From Vulcanisaeta distributa JCM 11216 (GTDB lineage Archaea > Thermoproteota > Thermoprotei > Thermoproteales > Thermocladiaceae), in assembly GCF_001315985.1 (NCBI RefSeq), contig NZ_BBBI01000002.1:164137-228136 (forward strand): DNA of 64,000 bases, written 5' to 3'. Numbering within the stretch: the stretch's first letter is position 1; the number at the start of each line of letters is the position of its first letter. This document shows positions 17,222-27,125 of the stretch, in pieces. A program made the translations under genes and the position numbers. The notes beneath the pieces were generated by a model. That model searched no databases. It was given only the letters and a program-made list of their open reading frames with translations, and was not told where the DNA came from.

Positions 17222-18016
17222 CTATTTCCTTATCATCCTGAGGCCTATTACCGGCAATACCCATTGCGAACATTGAGCCTGGAGCCTAAATGGTACTCCA
17301 CCGGCCGTTACTGTAAGTCTCTCATTCCAGCCAACGCCGTAATTAATACCGACTTCATTAACCACGGCATCTGATGGAACCCTAAAGGCCGCCGCTGTCC
17401 AAGCCCTATCACGTGAAGCCTCAATATAGCCGTAGGGGCCCCCCCCATCCATCCTATAGATCAGTACTGGCCATCCCCCCCACTCATCAACTATTGTTAT
17501 GGCTACTGGGCGTAGCTTCTTCTCAATGACGTGGCTAATCGCGGCATCGGCAATCCTCCTCAATGACCTAAGCATATCCTCGCCTGTAAAGTCAATGTGG
17601 TCCTCCCTATAGAATGCGCTCAACCCAGCCTGTGCTATTGCCTCGTCCTCCTCAGCGGAGCCGCCGCTATGCCCTATGCCGCCGATGACCTTATTACCTG
17701 AGACCACGGGTACTGAGCCAGGGATTATCGTGAGTCTACCGCCATACTTAACATTGAGTCTCCAACCCTGACCTCTAGTAATAACCTCGAGAACCCTGGC
17801 TGAGGTCTTCATAGTTGCCGCGGTCCAGGCCTTATCAATTGCTATGTCGAAGGTCGCGGGTAAGCCGTTGTCTCTACGCTCAGCCGCGATTACGTGGCCA
17901 CCCTCATCAACCACGGCAAAACTGCCTGGTAATACCCTATTGTCTCTTGCATACCTAATCATTGCATCAATCATCTTCCTGGCGACGTCGAGGGTTATAG
18001 TCCTTGGCGCGCTCAT
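17222..18016 (-). CDS. Tandem GlcG/HbpS-like (DUF336) protein
   Basis: 264 residues made of two repeated GlcG/HbpS domains (about 1-130 and 135-264). Each shows AVVDEGGHVIAAERRD- or TIVDEWGGWPVLIYRMD-type strands, a DKAWTAA / DRAWTAA helix and a GGIGHSGG-like loop. Such proteins bind heme or act as small-molecule accessory factors in operons with FAD oxidases. The ATG overlaps the end of the upstream oxidoreductase gene by four bases (18013-18016), so they are translationally coupled and probably act together. Confidence 0.75.
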   Translation of the reverse strand: MSAPRTITLDVARKMIDAMIRYARDNRVLPGSFAVVDEGGHVIAAERRDNGLPATFDIAIDKAWTAATMKTSARVLEVITRGQGWRLNVKYGGRLTIIPGSVPVVSGNKVIGGIGHSGGSAEEDEAIAQAGLSAFYREDHIDFTGEDMLRSLRRIADAAISHVIEKKLRPVAITIVDEWGGWPVLIYRMDGGGPYGYIEASRDRAWTAAAFRVPSDAVVNEVGINYGVGWNERLTVTAGGVPFRLQAQCSQWVLPVIGLRMIRK

Positions 18017-19237
18017 GACTGCACACCCCCCCTCCTAGCCCTTGGGTCAAAGCCCCCCCTCTTAGGCTCGAGCCTGAGTCCTGACTGCATTAATAACTCA
18101 ACAACCTTCTTACCAAGCATTGGCGAGGCGGATACGCCGGCTGGTCCAAGCACTATGTTGACCCAGTTTGGTACGTAGTCCGGTATGTCTACCACGAAGT
18201 CATGCCAGCCGGTGTCTGCGTTTGTGTATGCCATGAAGCCTATGAACGACTTAACAACATGCTTCTCAAAGGGTATTTCGGGGAATAACTCCTTGGCGAC
18301 CTTGATATTGTGATTAACGGCCTCCTCACGGACAACCCTATCACTCCTATACGTGAGCTCGAGGTAAATGCCTGACCTGGCGAGACCGTAAATATTGGGT
18401 AGCACTGCCTTTACATGAGGCATGTCCTCTATCCTAGGCAGTACGTGAACCTCATGACTTATTAACCTACCAACCTCCTCATCAAAGTCTGTCAAGGTGC
18501 CCTTTAGCGGCACGATGGAGAAGTTTCTCGCGCCGACCATCTCGGCAATCCTATCAACCTCAATACCGGCCGCATTAACCACAAAGGTCGACTTAATGAC
18601 TAAGCCCTGCCTAGTATAGATACTGTATGTTATTCCCTGCCTCTCAATCCTAACAACCTCCTGGTTGAGTAGGAACTCGACGCCATTAGCCCTGGCATTC
18701 TCGGCAAGGGCCTTGGCAACCTTAACGGGGTCGGTTATGCATAGGTTTGGGTCGTGTAAGGCTCCTAGAGCGCTTGGTGTAATGTATGGCTCCATATCCA
18801 ATAATCGCTTCCTATCCACAAACTCAAGGGGGGGTTGAAAGCTACCCTCAGGTATGTAGTAAGGCGCGTTGGGCTCAAGTGATGATTTAAAGGCCCTTGA
18901 GTAAAGCCTTAGGTACCTCCTGAAGTCAGCCTTATCCCTAATCAACCAAAGACCACCAATTCTCCTCAATGGGAAACCAAGCTCATCAGCGAGCTTCGGC
19001 CAAAGCGGTATGCTCTTAACATTCAACTCGGCATGAAGAGTACCTGGCCTAAAGGTTAGGGAATCACCGCCTTGGCAGACCAGGTTGTGGTTCGTGGTCG
19101 TGCTCTCCAGGCCAACATCGTTATGCCTATCAATAACTGCAATACTAACGTTGTATTGAGATAATTCACGGGCAACAGATACCCCCAGCAATGCCACTGC
19201 CAATAATTGCGACGTCGAATACAAGTGACCCCAGCAT
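18013..19237 (-). CDS. FAD-dependent oxidoreductase, DAO/L-2-hydroxyglutarate oxidase type (frameshifted N-terminus)
   Basis: About 408 residues. From ATG 19237 the frame reads LVFDVAIIGSGIAG, the dinucleotide-binding fingerprint, then breaks at the five-base run 19192-19196; four bases continue to VSVARELSQYN and ESTTTNHN. Later VVNAAGIEVDRIAEMVG and VLGPAGVSASPMLG are the second FAD strand and C-terminal FAD loop of the DAO superfamily. It resembles LhgO/GlpD-like 2-hydroxyacid oxidases. The operon with a GlcG-like gene supports a glycolate- or hydroxyacid-type substrate; that part is inference. Confidence 0.75.
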
Positions 19238-19303
19238 AAATACTTATGCCTATCTTTTCTAATTTAAGCACCGCCTATATATTAATTATATATTTAACAA
19301 CAA

Positions 19304-20255
19304 TCACTCCCCCCCTGAATATACCAGGTATTTAATGCCATTAAACTCAACCTCCCTGGTCAAACTCCTTATCTTATCGAGAATCTCCATACCTAGGTTA
19401 TTCCTCCTGATAACGTCCATCACCTGCTCAATAGTCATTGGCTGTATCTTGAGTATACTTAATAAGCTATTTACTGGGTCATTCCTATCTATATGAAACT
19501 CCCCCTCTCTCAATATAGTCTATTATGAAGATCCTATCACTATTCACATACCTCGAAAGCACCCTGGCAAGGTTCATTAGTACATCGGATGTTGGTGGCT
19601 TAACCCAGGGCTCAGCGGGTGGTCTTGTGGGCACCATCATGTAGACCCTATCCGGCCTGTACCTACTTAGGGCATCGCCAATACGTTCTATCTCATCCTC
19701 ATTATCATTTACTCCATGAACAAGCATTACCTCAGTCCATATCTGCCCACTAAACACCTCACGGAATCTCTCAATACCCTCTATGAATTTGTCAAAGGTT
19801 ATATCCCTATGGGGGGGCCTATTAATGAGCCTAAACGTTCTCTCACTTCCAGCATCAGTACTTACCTTAACTACATCCAGCTCGCTTAACCATGCCCTGA
19901 CATTCTCATCGATTAGCTTGGCACCATTGGTCAGTATTGCCAAGGGCTTATCCTGATTATCCCTTGCCCACTGAATTAACTTGCCCAGGCCGGCATAAAG
20001 TGTTGGTTCTCCATCGCCGATAAATGTTAGGTAGTCATAATCCCTAGTCCTCACTGCGATCTCCAACTCCCTAATAATATCCTCGGGTGGGTAAAACATC
20101 CTTAGGTCATTTATTACGTGCTTGGTCCTGCCCAGTTGGCAGTATATGCAGTTGAAATTGCAGTACTTAAGCGGAACAACATTTACACCAAGCGACCTAC
20201 CTAATCTACGTGAGGGCACTGGGCCAAAGACATTGTGAAACATAAAAATACCCAA
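19304..20255 (-). CDS. Radical SAM protein, COG0731-like (one frameshift)
   Basis: About 316 residues. FGPVPSRRLGRSLGVN and YCNFNCIYCQLG (cluster cysteines near residue 31) are diagnostic of the COG0731 family related to the wybutosine enzyme TYW1; FIGDGEPTLY is the SAM-binding strand. The C-terminal helical domain (ILKIQPMTIEQVMDVIRR) is in another frame because a run of four reads as five at 19501-19505; correcting it gives IEREGEFHIDRND. C7 at ~19806 adds a Pro (NRPPHRD). The substrate of this subgroup is unknown. Confidence 0.8.
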
Positions 20256-20493
20256 ACTGCTAGTAATAGGCTTAGGTTAAATATTTTTATTAAGTGTTGC
20301 ATTTCTATCTCTAATTAATTAGCAATTGAAAGCATGAATAAAAGCAACTAAATGCATGCTCTTTCTACAGGTGTATATATGATAAAGCATTATACACTTT
20401 GGGAAATCATAATAATACATGAATAATATTCACTTATTAGAAAGTGAACCTTTTAATTAATGATTATTGCTTAAAGAGTTTTCGTAAGTTTTT

Positions 20494-21158
20494 ATGAGGG
20501 TGCTCTATATTAACCTTGTGATAAATCAAGGAGTTGAATACTCAAGGAGGATTTACCAGGAGGCCATGTCACAATGCCTAAGGCCGTGGTACACTGATGA
20601 CTGTCGTAAATGTAGGCTAGGATTCACTAGATGCTTAACCAGTTACTTATCGCTATTGAATTAAGGGAATGTTTAAAACATTGGTGTGAAAGGCATCATG
20701 TGAATTACATATTCCCAAGCAGGGAGTGGGTAAATGCCCTCTGTACAGGCCTTAACGGCGATAGGGACTTCCTTAATGCGATTAATGGTTGGAGAATAGA
20801 CGTACTACTTGTCGGCAGGAACCTAAGCCCAGGCGTAATAAACCATCTACAGAGAACGTACGGCATTAATAAAATTGAAACGATAGGCGTGCTCTTTAGG
20901 TTTAATAATTCATGTAATGAAGCCTCCCTCATTATAAACCCGGACATTAACTCATACCAATACGTGGTCATTGCCGATTACGATGTATGGCTCAAGGTCC
21001 TCAGTGGATTAAGTGACCCGGTAACGACCATGCTCAGTGTATTTAGGAGGTTGGAGGTTAGGGGGGGTAGTATGGTGACGCTTGTGAGGTTGGCCGCCAA
21101 TATCGTATCGCCAATGGCGAAGGTAATTATGAAAATACCAACGGAAATAATAAAGTAA
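20494..21158 (+). CDS. Unknown crenarchaeal protein with N-terminal Cys motif (one frameshift)
   Basis: About 220 residues. ATG 20494 opens MRVLYINLVINQGVEYS with a cysteine segment WYTDDCRKCRLGFTRC, and the frame changes near 20630 into LNQLLIAIELRECLKHWC, which runs to 21158. Cys and His (CRKC, CERHH) could bind metal. The C-terminal ~50 residues are helical (SVFRRLEVRGG). G7 at 21061 adds a Gly. No family recognised. Confidence 0.45.
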
Positions 21159-21192
21159 AAACGTTTAATTTTTAATGAATTATGTTGTTATA

Positions 21193-21509
21193 TTACCACC
21201 AATGCCACCAACGCCTTCCGCCATGCCACCCTCCGTAGAACCAACCCCAGCCTGGGCCCCACGGTGCGGGTGGGTATGGGTAGCTTGTGTACCAGCTCTT
21301 GAAGCTCTTGCCAAGGTCTGTCAATTCCACGTATTCCTCATTACCCTCCTTAACAACCCTTATCAAGCCAGCCATTTGCAGAGCGCTTATTGCGTAATCA
21401 AAGCTGCGCCGTATAGTGGTACCCTACTTCTTAAATCACTCATCTTTATCCTATCCGTTATTTGGTTTAGTATTATCCACGCACCCCCCCACCTCGTCAT
21501 GCCGAACAT
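21193..21509 (-). CDS. PadR-like winged-helix regulator with Trp/Gly/His tail (one frameshift)
   Basis: About 105 residues. From ATG 21509: MFGMTRWG, ITDRIKMSDLRSRV, then after a shift near 21400 FDYAISALQMAGLIRV, a winged-helix core with LTDLGKSF wing end. The tail YPPAPWGPGWGWFYGGWHGGRRWWHWW-like stretch (last ~25 residues) is nearly all W, G, P, Y and H, a feature of some archaeal PadR homologues that could bind metal. A TTTTTAAAT TATA box sits ~30 bases upstream. It diverges from nothing and precedes the ABC transporter genes. Confidence 0.55.
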
Positions 21510-21600
21510 TCCTTTCACCAATATCGCTTCTGATATCGGATTTAAAAACCTTTCTCATCATGTATTCATATGAATACTTAATTAAAATGAATACACTTGA

Positions 21601-23292
21601 TTATCCCTTTATACCACCGATGTTGAAGCCCTCGAGCAACCTACCCATTATTACGTAACTAAGCACCATGACTGGTAACGCAACCACAAGGGCCGACGAA
21701 GCCAGTAATCCCCCCCAATCAACGGCCTTACTCCTTATTGCCTCTATTGCGAATATGGTTACTGTCTGTGCGCCCGTTGGTGGGAAGTTGAATAGCCATG
21801 GGGGGGTCTCCGTTAGTATTAATGGGTAGAATAGTAACTGCCAGCTTATTATGAAGGATAGTATCATTACCATGAACCAACTACTCCTGGTTATTGGGGG
21901 GGCTATGATCCTAAACAACGTATAAGTCGAGGAGGCCCCCTCAATCTCAGCCAACTCCTGATACTCATTCGGCAGGTCCCTGTATATATTGAAGAGGAGC
22001 CAGGCGGACAGTGTTACCGTGAATATGGGCTCGGCGAGTATCAATGCCCACCAGGTGTTTAGGAGTCCCGAGTTCATGAATAGGGTGTATATTGGGAATA
22101 TGAAGCTTGTGGATGGTAATGAGTATAGATATATCGTGATTAGTAATAGCCAGTAAATGTTTTGCTTAGACATTATGTATGATGCTGTGCCTGCCAATAT
22201 TGCGGAGATCAATGCAACGAATGCACTAACAATGAGGCTTGTGGAGATGTATGATGCAGAGTTCGTGATTGCGTTCACGAAGTAATTTATTGTAAAGGCG
22301 ACTGGGTATAGTATTGGTGGTGATATGAAGTCGTAAATGTTCGGCCTAAAGGCGAGTACGACCATCCAGTAAACAGGAAATAGTAGGAATAGTAGTATTA
22401 TTACTGTTAATATCCACAGTAATGAGTCATAGATCCTATCCGGAATCTTAATCGTAGGGAGCCTCACGTAAAGGCCGCCGCTACGCATGACGTATAACAG
22501 CGCCACAGCTGGTAATGTGGCTAAGGCCGCAAGTAACGCTGCAGCTGCCTCACCGCCGGAGAAGTCACCAATGAAGTATAGTAAATCGAATATGAGTAGG
22601 GGCAGTGTTGTTGATGAGTAACCAGGCCCTCCCTCGGTCAATACGTAGGGTATGTCGAAGTTACCCAATTGAAGCACGAATATCACTAGGAATGCCGTAA
22701 GCACAATCTTGAAAATATAGGGCAATGCAACACCGCTATAGTACTGTGAGAGGGAGGCACCATCTACCTGGGAGACCTCCTTAAGCTCCTTACTAATTGA
22801 CTTAAGCCCACCAATGATCATTAGATAGGCAAAGGATGTGCTGCTCCATACGCCAACAATGATCACAGACCATATTGATAGACCGGGTATTGTGGTCATG
22901 TTTAGCATGGGTATATGAAATAATTTAAATAGGTAATAGAACGGCCCGTACATTGGGTCGAAGAGTGTGTACCAAATCATCGATGATGATATGAACGGTA
23001 TTGTGTATGGTACAAGTATTATTAATGACATCGGTACCTGCCACTTCATGGGTAAGCTATCAACCCTGATGGCCAACACCAATGCAAGCATTGTTGATAA
23101 TAATGCGGTCATTGTTGCGAAAAGCAATGTGTTATAGAGAGCCAAATTGAATGTACCTGGTGGAAAATCTACTATTAAACCCTTTATTGAAGTTGGGGGG
23201 GTAAAACCAACGAAGTAGAAGGTTAGGATTAATGGAATTAGTCCAAAGGCAAGTATGTATATTAAATACGGTATTAACCAAAACCTCCTCAT
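21601..23292 (-). CDS. Fused ABC sugar-transport permease (MalF-MalG type in one chain)
   Basis: 563 residues holding two complete binding-protein-dependent permease domains. Domain 1 (about 1-275) has the EAA loop EVSQVDGASLSQYYSGVALP and domain 2 (about 285-563) has ELAEIEGASSTYTLFRIIAPP, each the coupling helix for the ATPase. Around 12 membrane helices. Normally these are two genes, MalF and MalG. It lies 66 bases downstream of the solute-binding protein gene on the same strand. No ATPase gene is adjacent, so a shared MsiK-like ATPase is likely. C7/G7 runs add single residues (TPPTS, APPITRS). Confidence 0.85.
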   Translation of the reverse strand: MRRFWLIPYLIYILAFGLIPLILTFYFVGFTPPTSIKGLIVDFPPGTFNLALYNTLLFATMTALLSTMLALVLAIRVDSLPMKWQVPMSLIILVPYTIPFISSSMIWYTLFDPMYGPFYYLFKLFHIPMLNMTTIPGLSIWSVIIVGVWSSTSFAYLMIIGGLKSISKELKEVSQVDGASLSQYYSGVALPYIFKIVLTAFLVIFVLQLGNFDIPYVLTEGGPGYSSTTLPLLIFDLLYFIGDFSGGEAAAALLAALATLPAVALLYVMRSGGLYVRLPTIKIPDRIYDSLLWILTVIILLFLLFPVYWMVVLAFRPNIYDFISPPILYPVAFTINYFVNAITNSASYISTSLIVSAFVALISAILAGTASYIMSKQNIYWLLLITIYLYSLPSTSFIFPIYTLFMNSGLLNTWWALILAEPIFTVTLSAWLLFNIYRDLPNEYQELAEIEGASSTYTLFRIIAPPITRSSWFMVMILSFIISWQLLFYPLILTETPPWLFNFPPTGAQTVTIFAIEAIRSKAVDWGGLLASSALVVALPVMVLSYVIMGRLLEGFNIGGIKG

Positions 23293-23358
23293 ATCGGCTC
23301 AATTACTCACCGTAAAAATTAATTTTTAATTTTTAACACAATTATGACTTAGGTAGTA

Positions 23359-24786
23359 TTAGCCTGAACAGGAACCGTAGGTTTGAACAAGGGCGTTTAC
23401 CCAAGACGCAGCGGCAGTATTCATTGCCTCCTGAGCACTCACTTGCCCAAGTAGATATTCGAATACCTCCTGGTTAAAGCTTGGTATTAACTCTGGGTAT
23501 GTTGGTGGTATGTTTGGCGGGTTTGCCCAGGCGTACTGAGCAGCATTGTAAACGGCATTAAGTAATTCCTTATCATGCGGACTAAGCGTACTATTACTCA
23601 GTAGCATTTGGAATGCCTCCTTCGATATTGGGAACTTATGGAAGTACAGGTACTCATATACCTGGACCTGAGGCGATACCAGGAACGCAAGGAATTCAAG
23701 GGCCAACTGCTTATGCGTTGAGTACTTACTGACGGCAAGGAAGTTAGTGCCGGTCTCGGCGTAGCCACCCGGTAATGGTGCTAGGCATGTATCATTGTAC
23801 ACGCTTGATGGTAGGTATGATAATTGGCTAACGAACATTAACGCAGCAGGTGCGTACTCGGCATATAGCTCTGGTAGGTTATCATAAGTTACAGGCGTGA
23901 CGTTTGGCGGTGGCTCATATGAAACAAGTTCCTTATAGACCTCGAGTGCCTCAATACCATCCGTGGTGTTGAAGTCGGGTAGTGGGTATGTACAGCCTGG
24001 CGCTGGTGCTCCGTAGAACATTATGTTGAAGTTGGGTAGACCACCAACCCTGCCATCGTTAAGGTTCGGATCCCTCATGTACCACCAACCAAATACTGCT
24101 GGGTAAGCATCTATTATACCGTGTGATACGTGGTCATCAATTAGGACGCCGTACTTAGTGATGCCATTCCCCCCCACTAGGAATTGGTCGACGTCGAGCA
24201 CGGTTGTCCAGTTCTGCCAGGTTAATGGGTTAAACTCAACGCCATACTCACTATAGAACTCCTGGGCCAGTGTTTGGTTGTTGAATATCGAGCACTTATA
24301 AGCGAGCATGTAGGTTACCGTCTCATAGGCTATGCCGATATACTCGATTTGGCCTGTCGTAGTATTGTAGAACTCACCGCCAAAGGCCTCCTGAGGAGCC
24401 ATTAAATCGCTCATGTTAAATAGGGTCCCCCCCATATACGGATTGAGTGGTAATACGTAAGGCACGAACCTAAGCGATGATGTCGATGTGAACTCTATAA
24501 TGTCATACTCAGTTGAGTGGGCCTCGAGTGCCGTTAATTCGTTGGTGACGTACTGACTAAATGGGTATGTAATAACCTCAACATTTACATTGGGGTGTTC
24601 CTCGTGGAATAATTGGCCGGCGAATTGTATGAATTGGGCGGTGGTTCCTGAGTAGGCGACGACGACTATGGTTACTGTTTTTGGCGCAGTTACTGACTTA
24701 ATATAGTAATAGGCGCCAATTGCGATTATAACCACTATTATAACGCCGATTATAACCCAGGTTGTGCGTGAGATGCCACTCCTCAC
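23359..24786 (-). CDS. Extracellular solute-binding protein of an ABC sugar importer
   Basis: 475 residues. GTG start; the N-terminal WVIIGVIIVVIIAIGAYYY helix anchors or exports the protein. The body is a family 1 (maltose/oligosaccharide) binding protein: LTALEAHSTEYDIIEF and a late KQLALEFLAFLVSPQVQ segment are typical. There is no lipobox Cys, so a transmembrane anchor is likely. It is the first gene of an operon with the fused permease. A TATA-like ACTTATAACC lies ~25 bases upstream (24808-24817). Confidence 0.85.
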   Translation of the reverse strand: MRSGISRTTWVIIGVIIVVIIAIGAYYYIKSVTAPKTVTIVVVAYSGTTAQFIQFAGQLFHEEHPNVNVEVITYPFSQYVTNELTALEAHSTEYDIIEFTSTSSLRFVPYVLPLNPYMGGTLFNMSDLMAPQEAFGGEFYNTTTGQIEYIGIAYETVTYMLAYKCSIFNNQTLAQEFYSEYGVEFNPLTWQNWTTVLDVDQFLVGGNGITKYGVLIDDHVSHGIIDAYPAVFGWWYMRDPNLNDGRVGGLPNFNIMFYGAPAPGCTYPLPDFNTTDGIEALEVYKELVSYEPPPNVTPVTYDNLPELYAEYAPAALMFVSQLSYLPSSVYNDTCLAPLPGGYAETGTNFLAVSKYSTHKQLALEFLAFLVSPQVQVYEYLYFHKFPISKEAFQMLLSNSTLSPHDKELLNAVYNAAQYAWANPPNIPPTYPELIPSFNQEVFEYLLGQVSAQEAMNTAAASWVNALVQTYGSCSG

Positions 24787-24896
24787 ATAGTATCTTATGA
24801 TGCACAGGTTATAAGTATTTTCTAGGACCAGTGTCTTTATATTATTCCAATGAATACTTCAATATCATAAAATAAGTAAATCTTATACAAATTCAA

Positions 24897-25664
24897 TCAC
24901 TTTAATCTTTGGGTGTCAAGTGGAGTACATGGTAGTGGAATAACTATATTAACACCGTGTGCACCACTTAATATGGGTGATTCCACATAATAATGCACCG
25001 GCATTAGGTACTTAACACCGGCCTCCCTAGCTATTTGTAGTGCCTCACTTGTCGTTGAATGTCCATGTAAGTGGGATACCTCCTCGGTGCCTGGGTTTCC
25101 GGACGCCTCGTGGATAAGTAATGTACAGTCCCTGGCAAGGTTCACTATATTTGAAGTAGGCCTAGTGTCGCTACTGTATGTTACGCATGATCCATCAGAC
25201 CCATCAATCCTATACGCCAGTGTCGGTATTGTATGATCCGCCAAAACCGCGGTTATCCTGTAATCATGGCCGATGATCACCGTTAATGGCTCTGGGCTTG
25301 GGTCAATTGGATGAAATTCTATTGCTGATAGGTATTGCGGTATACCCAATGCATCAAAGAGCTTCTGCAGATCCACGTCTCTAGGTCCATAAACCCTGAG
25401 CATTATTCCCTTGGCCTTGGCGAATAACGCCAGAGTCGATAGGCCCATCACGTGATCACCATGCCTATGTGTTATGAGTATGAGGTCCAGGTTATCCACG
25501 TCGAAACCACAAGTCCTTAAGGCCCTGTAAGTACCTTCACCGGCATCAATTAAAATCCTTGATTTACCGGTCTCCACCATCAGTGATACATTGCCTAGCA
25601 GTGGGTTTGAGACCCAACCACCAATCCCCCCCAGTGGAATTACTCTCACGGTATAGTAAAGCAC
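24897..25664 (-). CDS. RNase Z-like MBL-fold hydrolase
   Basis: 255 residues. LITHRHGDHVMGL (metal motif), VTYSSDTRP, LIHEASG and HGHSTTSEALQIA then MPVHYY follow the ribonuclease Z/ElaC order of zinc ligands (HxHxDH, H, D, H). RNase Z trims tRNA 3' ends, but both tRNAs with readable 3' ends here encode CCA, so processing might differ; it could instead be an arylsulfatase-like member. C7 at ~25626 inserts a Gly (LGGIGG). Confidence 0.75.
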   Translation of the reverse strand: MLYYTVRVIPLGGIGGWVSNPLLGNVSLMVETGKSRILIDAGEGTYRALRTCGFDVDNLDLILITHRHGDHVMGLSTLALFAKAKGIMLRVYGPRDVDLQKLFDALGIPQYLSAIEFHPIDPSPEPLTVIIGHDYRITAVLADHTIPTLAYRIDGSDGSCVTYSSDTRPTSNIVNLARDCTLLIHEASGNPGTEEVSHLHGHSTTSEALQIAREAGVKYLMPVHYYVESPILSGAHGVNIVIPLPCTPLDTQRLK

Positions 25665-25697
25665 TGAATATTATTTAAGGCGTTACCTCAGGGCTAA

Positions 25698-26018
25698 TTA
25701 AATCAGGAGTGCGAGTTCGATGACGGCAAACACGGCGCCTACCAACGTCCACCAGGTAAAGACCAGGTTCAGGGCGGCAACCACAATGCCCAGTGTCCTA
25801 ACCTCAGTGTCGCTCTGCCTAGTTATTAATAATATACCGGCGCCTATATTCATTATAGCCAGCGCAATGGTAATCAACGACAATGCCCAGAGTATGGTTA
25901 CGCCTATGTTGGGTATTGGAATCACGATAATCGACATAAGGACCAGAAGCAGTGCTGGCACAAGTAGAAAGGCTCCGCTGATGAGCATCAATATACCAGC
26001 AACCCTGGGCTCACCCAT
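25698..26018 (-). CDS. Small membrane protein, four helices
   Basis: 106 residues from ATG 26018 (MGEPRVAG). Hydrophobic segments ILMLISGAFLLVPALLLVLM, ILWALSLITIALAIMNIGAG, LGIVVAALNLVFTWW and LVGAVFAVIELALL. It resembles short DUF-type archaeal membrane proteins with a Gly-rich first helix. No function is evident; its neighbours are an RNase Z-like gene and an epimerase-like gene on the same strand. Confidence 0.55.
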   Translation of the reverse strand: MGEPRVAGILMLISGAFLLVPALLLVLMSIIVIPIPNIGVTILWALSLITIALAIMNIGAGILLITRQSDTEVRTLGIVVAALNLVFTWWTLVGAVFAVIELALLI

Positions 26019-26033
26019 CAAGATCACGCATTA

Positions 26034-27011
26034 TTAAGCCATTAAATAATTACTATCCATAAACCTCCTCAACCAATCAACCATCTCCCTAACCCCCAAC
26101 ACCAATTGCGGGCTCAACATCACCCAACACCCTCCTCGTACTTCCACAATCATACTGCACATTGACGTACTTAAGCAATGAACGAGCACCACTGGGTAAG
26201 AATAAACTAACGATACCAGGCGGCAGCGGTATTCTAATTCCATTAATATTCAGATACTCAGCCATTAGCCTAGCAAATTCACCCAGACTATACATGCTAC
26301 ATTCAGTTGCATAAAGAAACGTGTTTCTATACTCCTCACTAACTGCTAGTCTCTCAAGTTCCTTCACTAGGTAACCCACATAAATGGCATTGACAAGGCC
26401 GCTAATTTGCGGTATCAATCCAATCCTCACAAGCCTATAAAGACTGAGGAATTCATTGTGGTCGTTATAATACCCATAGACAAGTGCCGGCCTAACAATT
26501 ACGTAATTAAGTCCCTCATTGCCCAACTCCTTAATGGTCCTCTCACCATCGCACTTAGACCTCTCATAATCCGTCCTCGGACTTACATACGAGAAGTCAC
26601 AATGCACAGGCTCCTCACTTATGAACCTACTATCCTCCTGTTGCTGCTGATGCACTTATATGAACTAGCTTTATTGACCTATCAACATTGAGTATCGCCC
26701 TAGCGATATTGCGGGGGGGAACCTCAACATGGGCATTCCACAATTCAGTCCATGAGCCATTCAATATACCGACCGTATTAAATACATAATTTGGCTTAAT
26801 ATTGCTGATGAGCTTTACGGTATCGTCGTAATTACCGGGGGGGTCCAATTTATGTGGCTTAACATTCAATTCCAATAGGTCCTTCATCATAAGGGCCTTG
26901 CTACCGCGAATCGATCTATAGGTTATATATACATCGAACCCCCCTATCAACTAGGTGCTTAGCTAAGTTCGTTGCAATGAATCCAAGTCCAATGATTAAA
27001 GCCTTCTCCAC
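26034..27011 (-). CDS. NAD-dependent epimerase/dehydratase, extended SDR (three frameshifts)
   Basis: About 325 residues. Start GTG 27011 gives VEKALIIGLGFIATNLAKHLV, an NAD fingerprint. Breaks: six bases where five fit (26939-26944), two bases missing near 26640 (SASAATGEDSRF restored) and five where four fit (26093-26097, giving AIGVREMVDWL). Middle motifs YERSKCDGERTIKE (the YxxxK active site) and VIVRPALVYGYYND are standard for UDP-sugar epimerases and NmrA-like SDRs. Substrate unknown. Confidence 0.75.
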
Positions 27012-27089
27012 AATGTCTTATTTATGACAAAGTAATAATTAAGTCTTTCCCTAAATAGAGAAAATAGCCGATATCACTAACAAAGAAGG

Positions 27090-27099
27090 TTTTATAAAT
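27090..27099 (+). promoter_or_regulatory. TATA box for the MFS gene
   Basis: TTTTATAAAT is 27-36 bases before ATG 27126; this supports that start. Confidence 0.5.
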
Positions 27100-27125
27100 G
27101 CTTGGTACCCGAATGCCATAATCGT

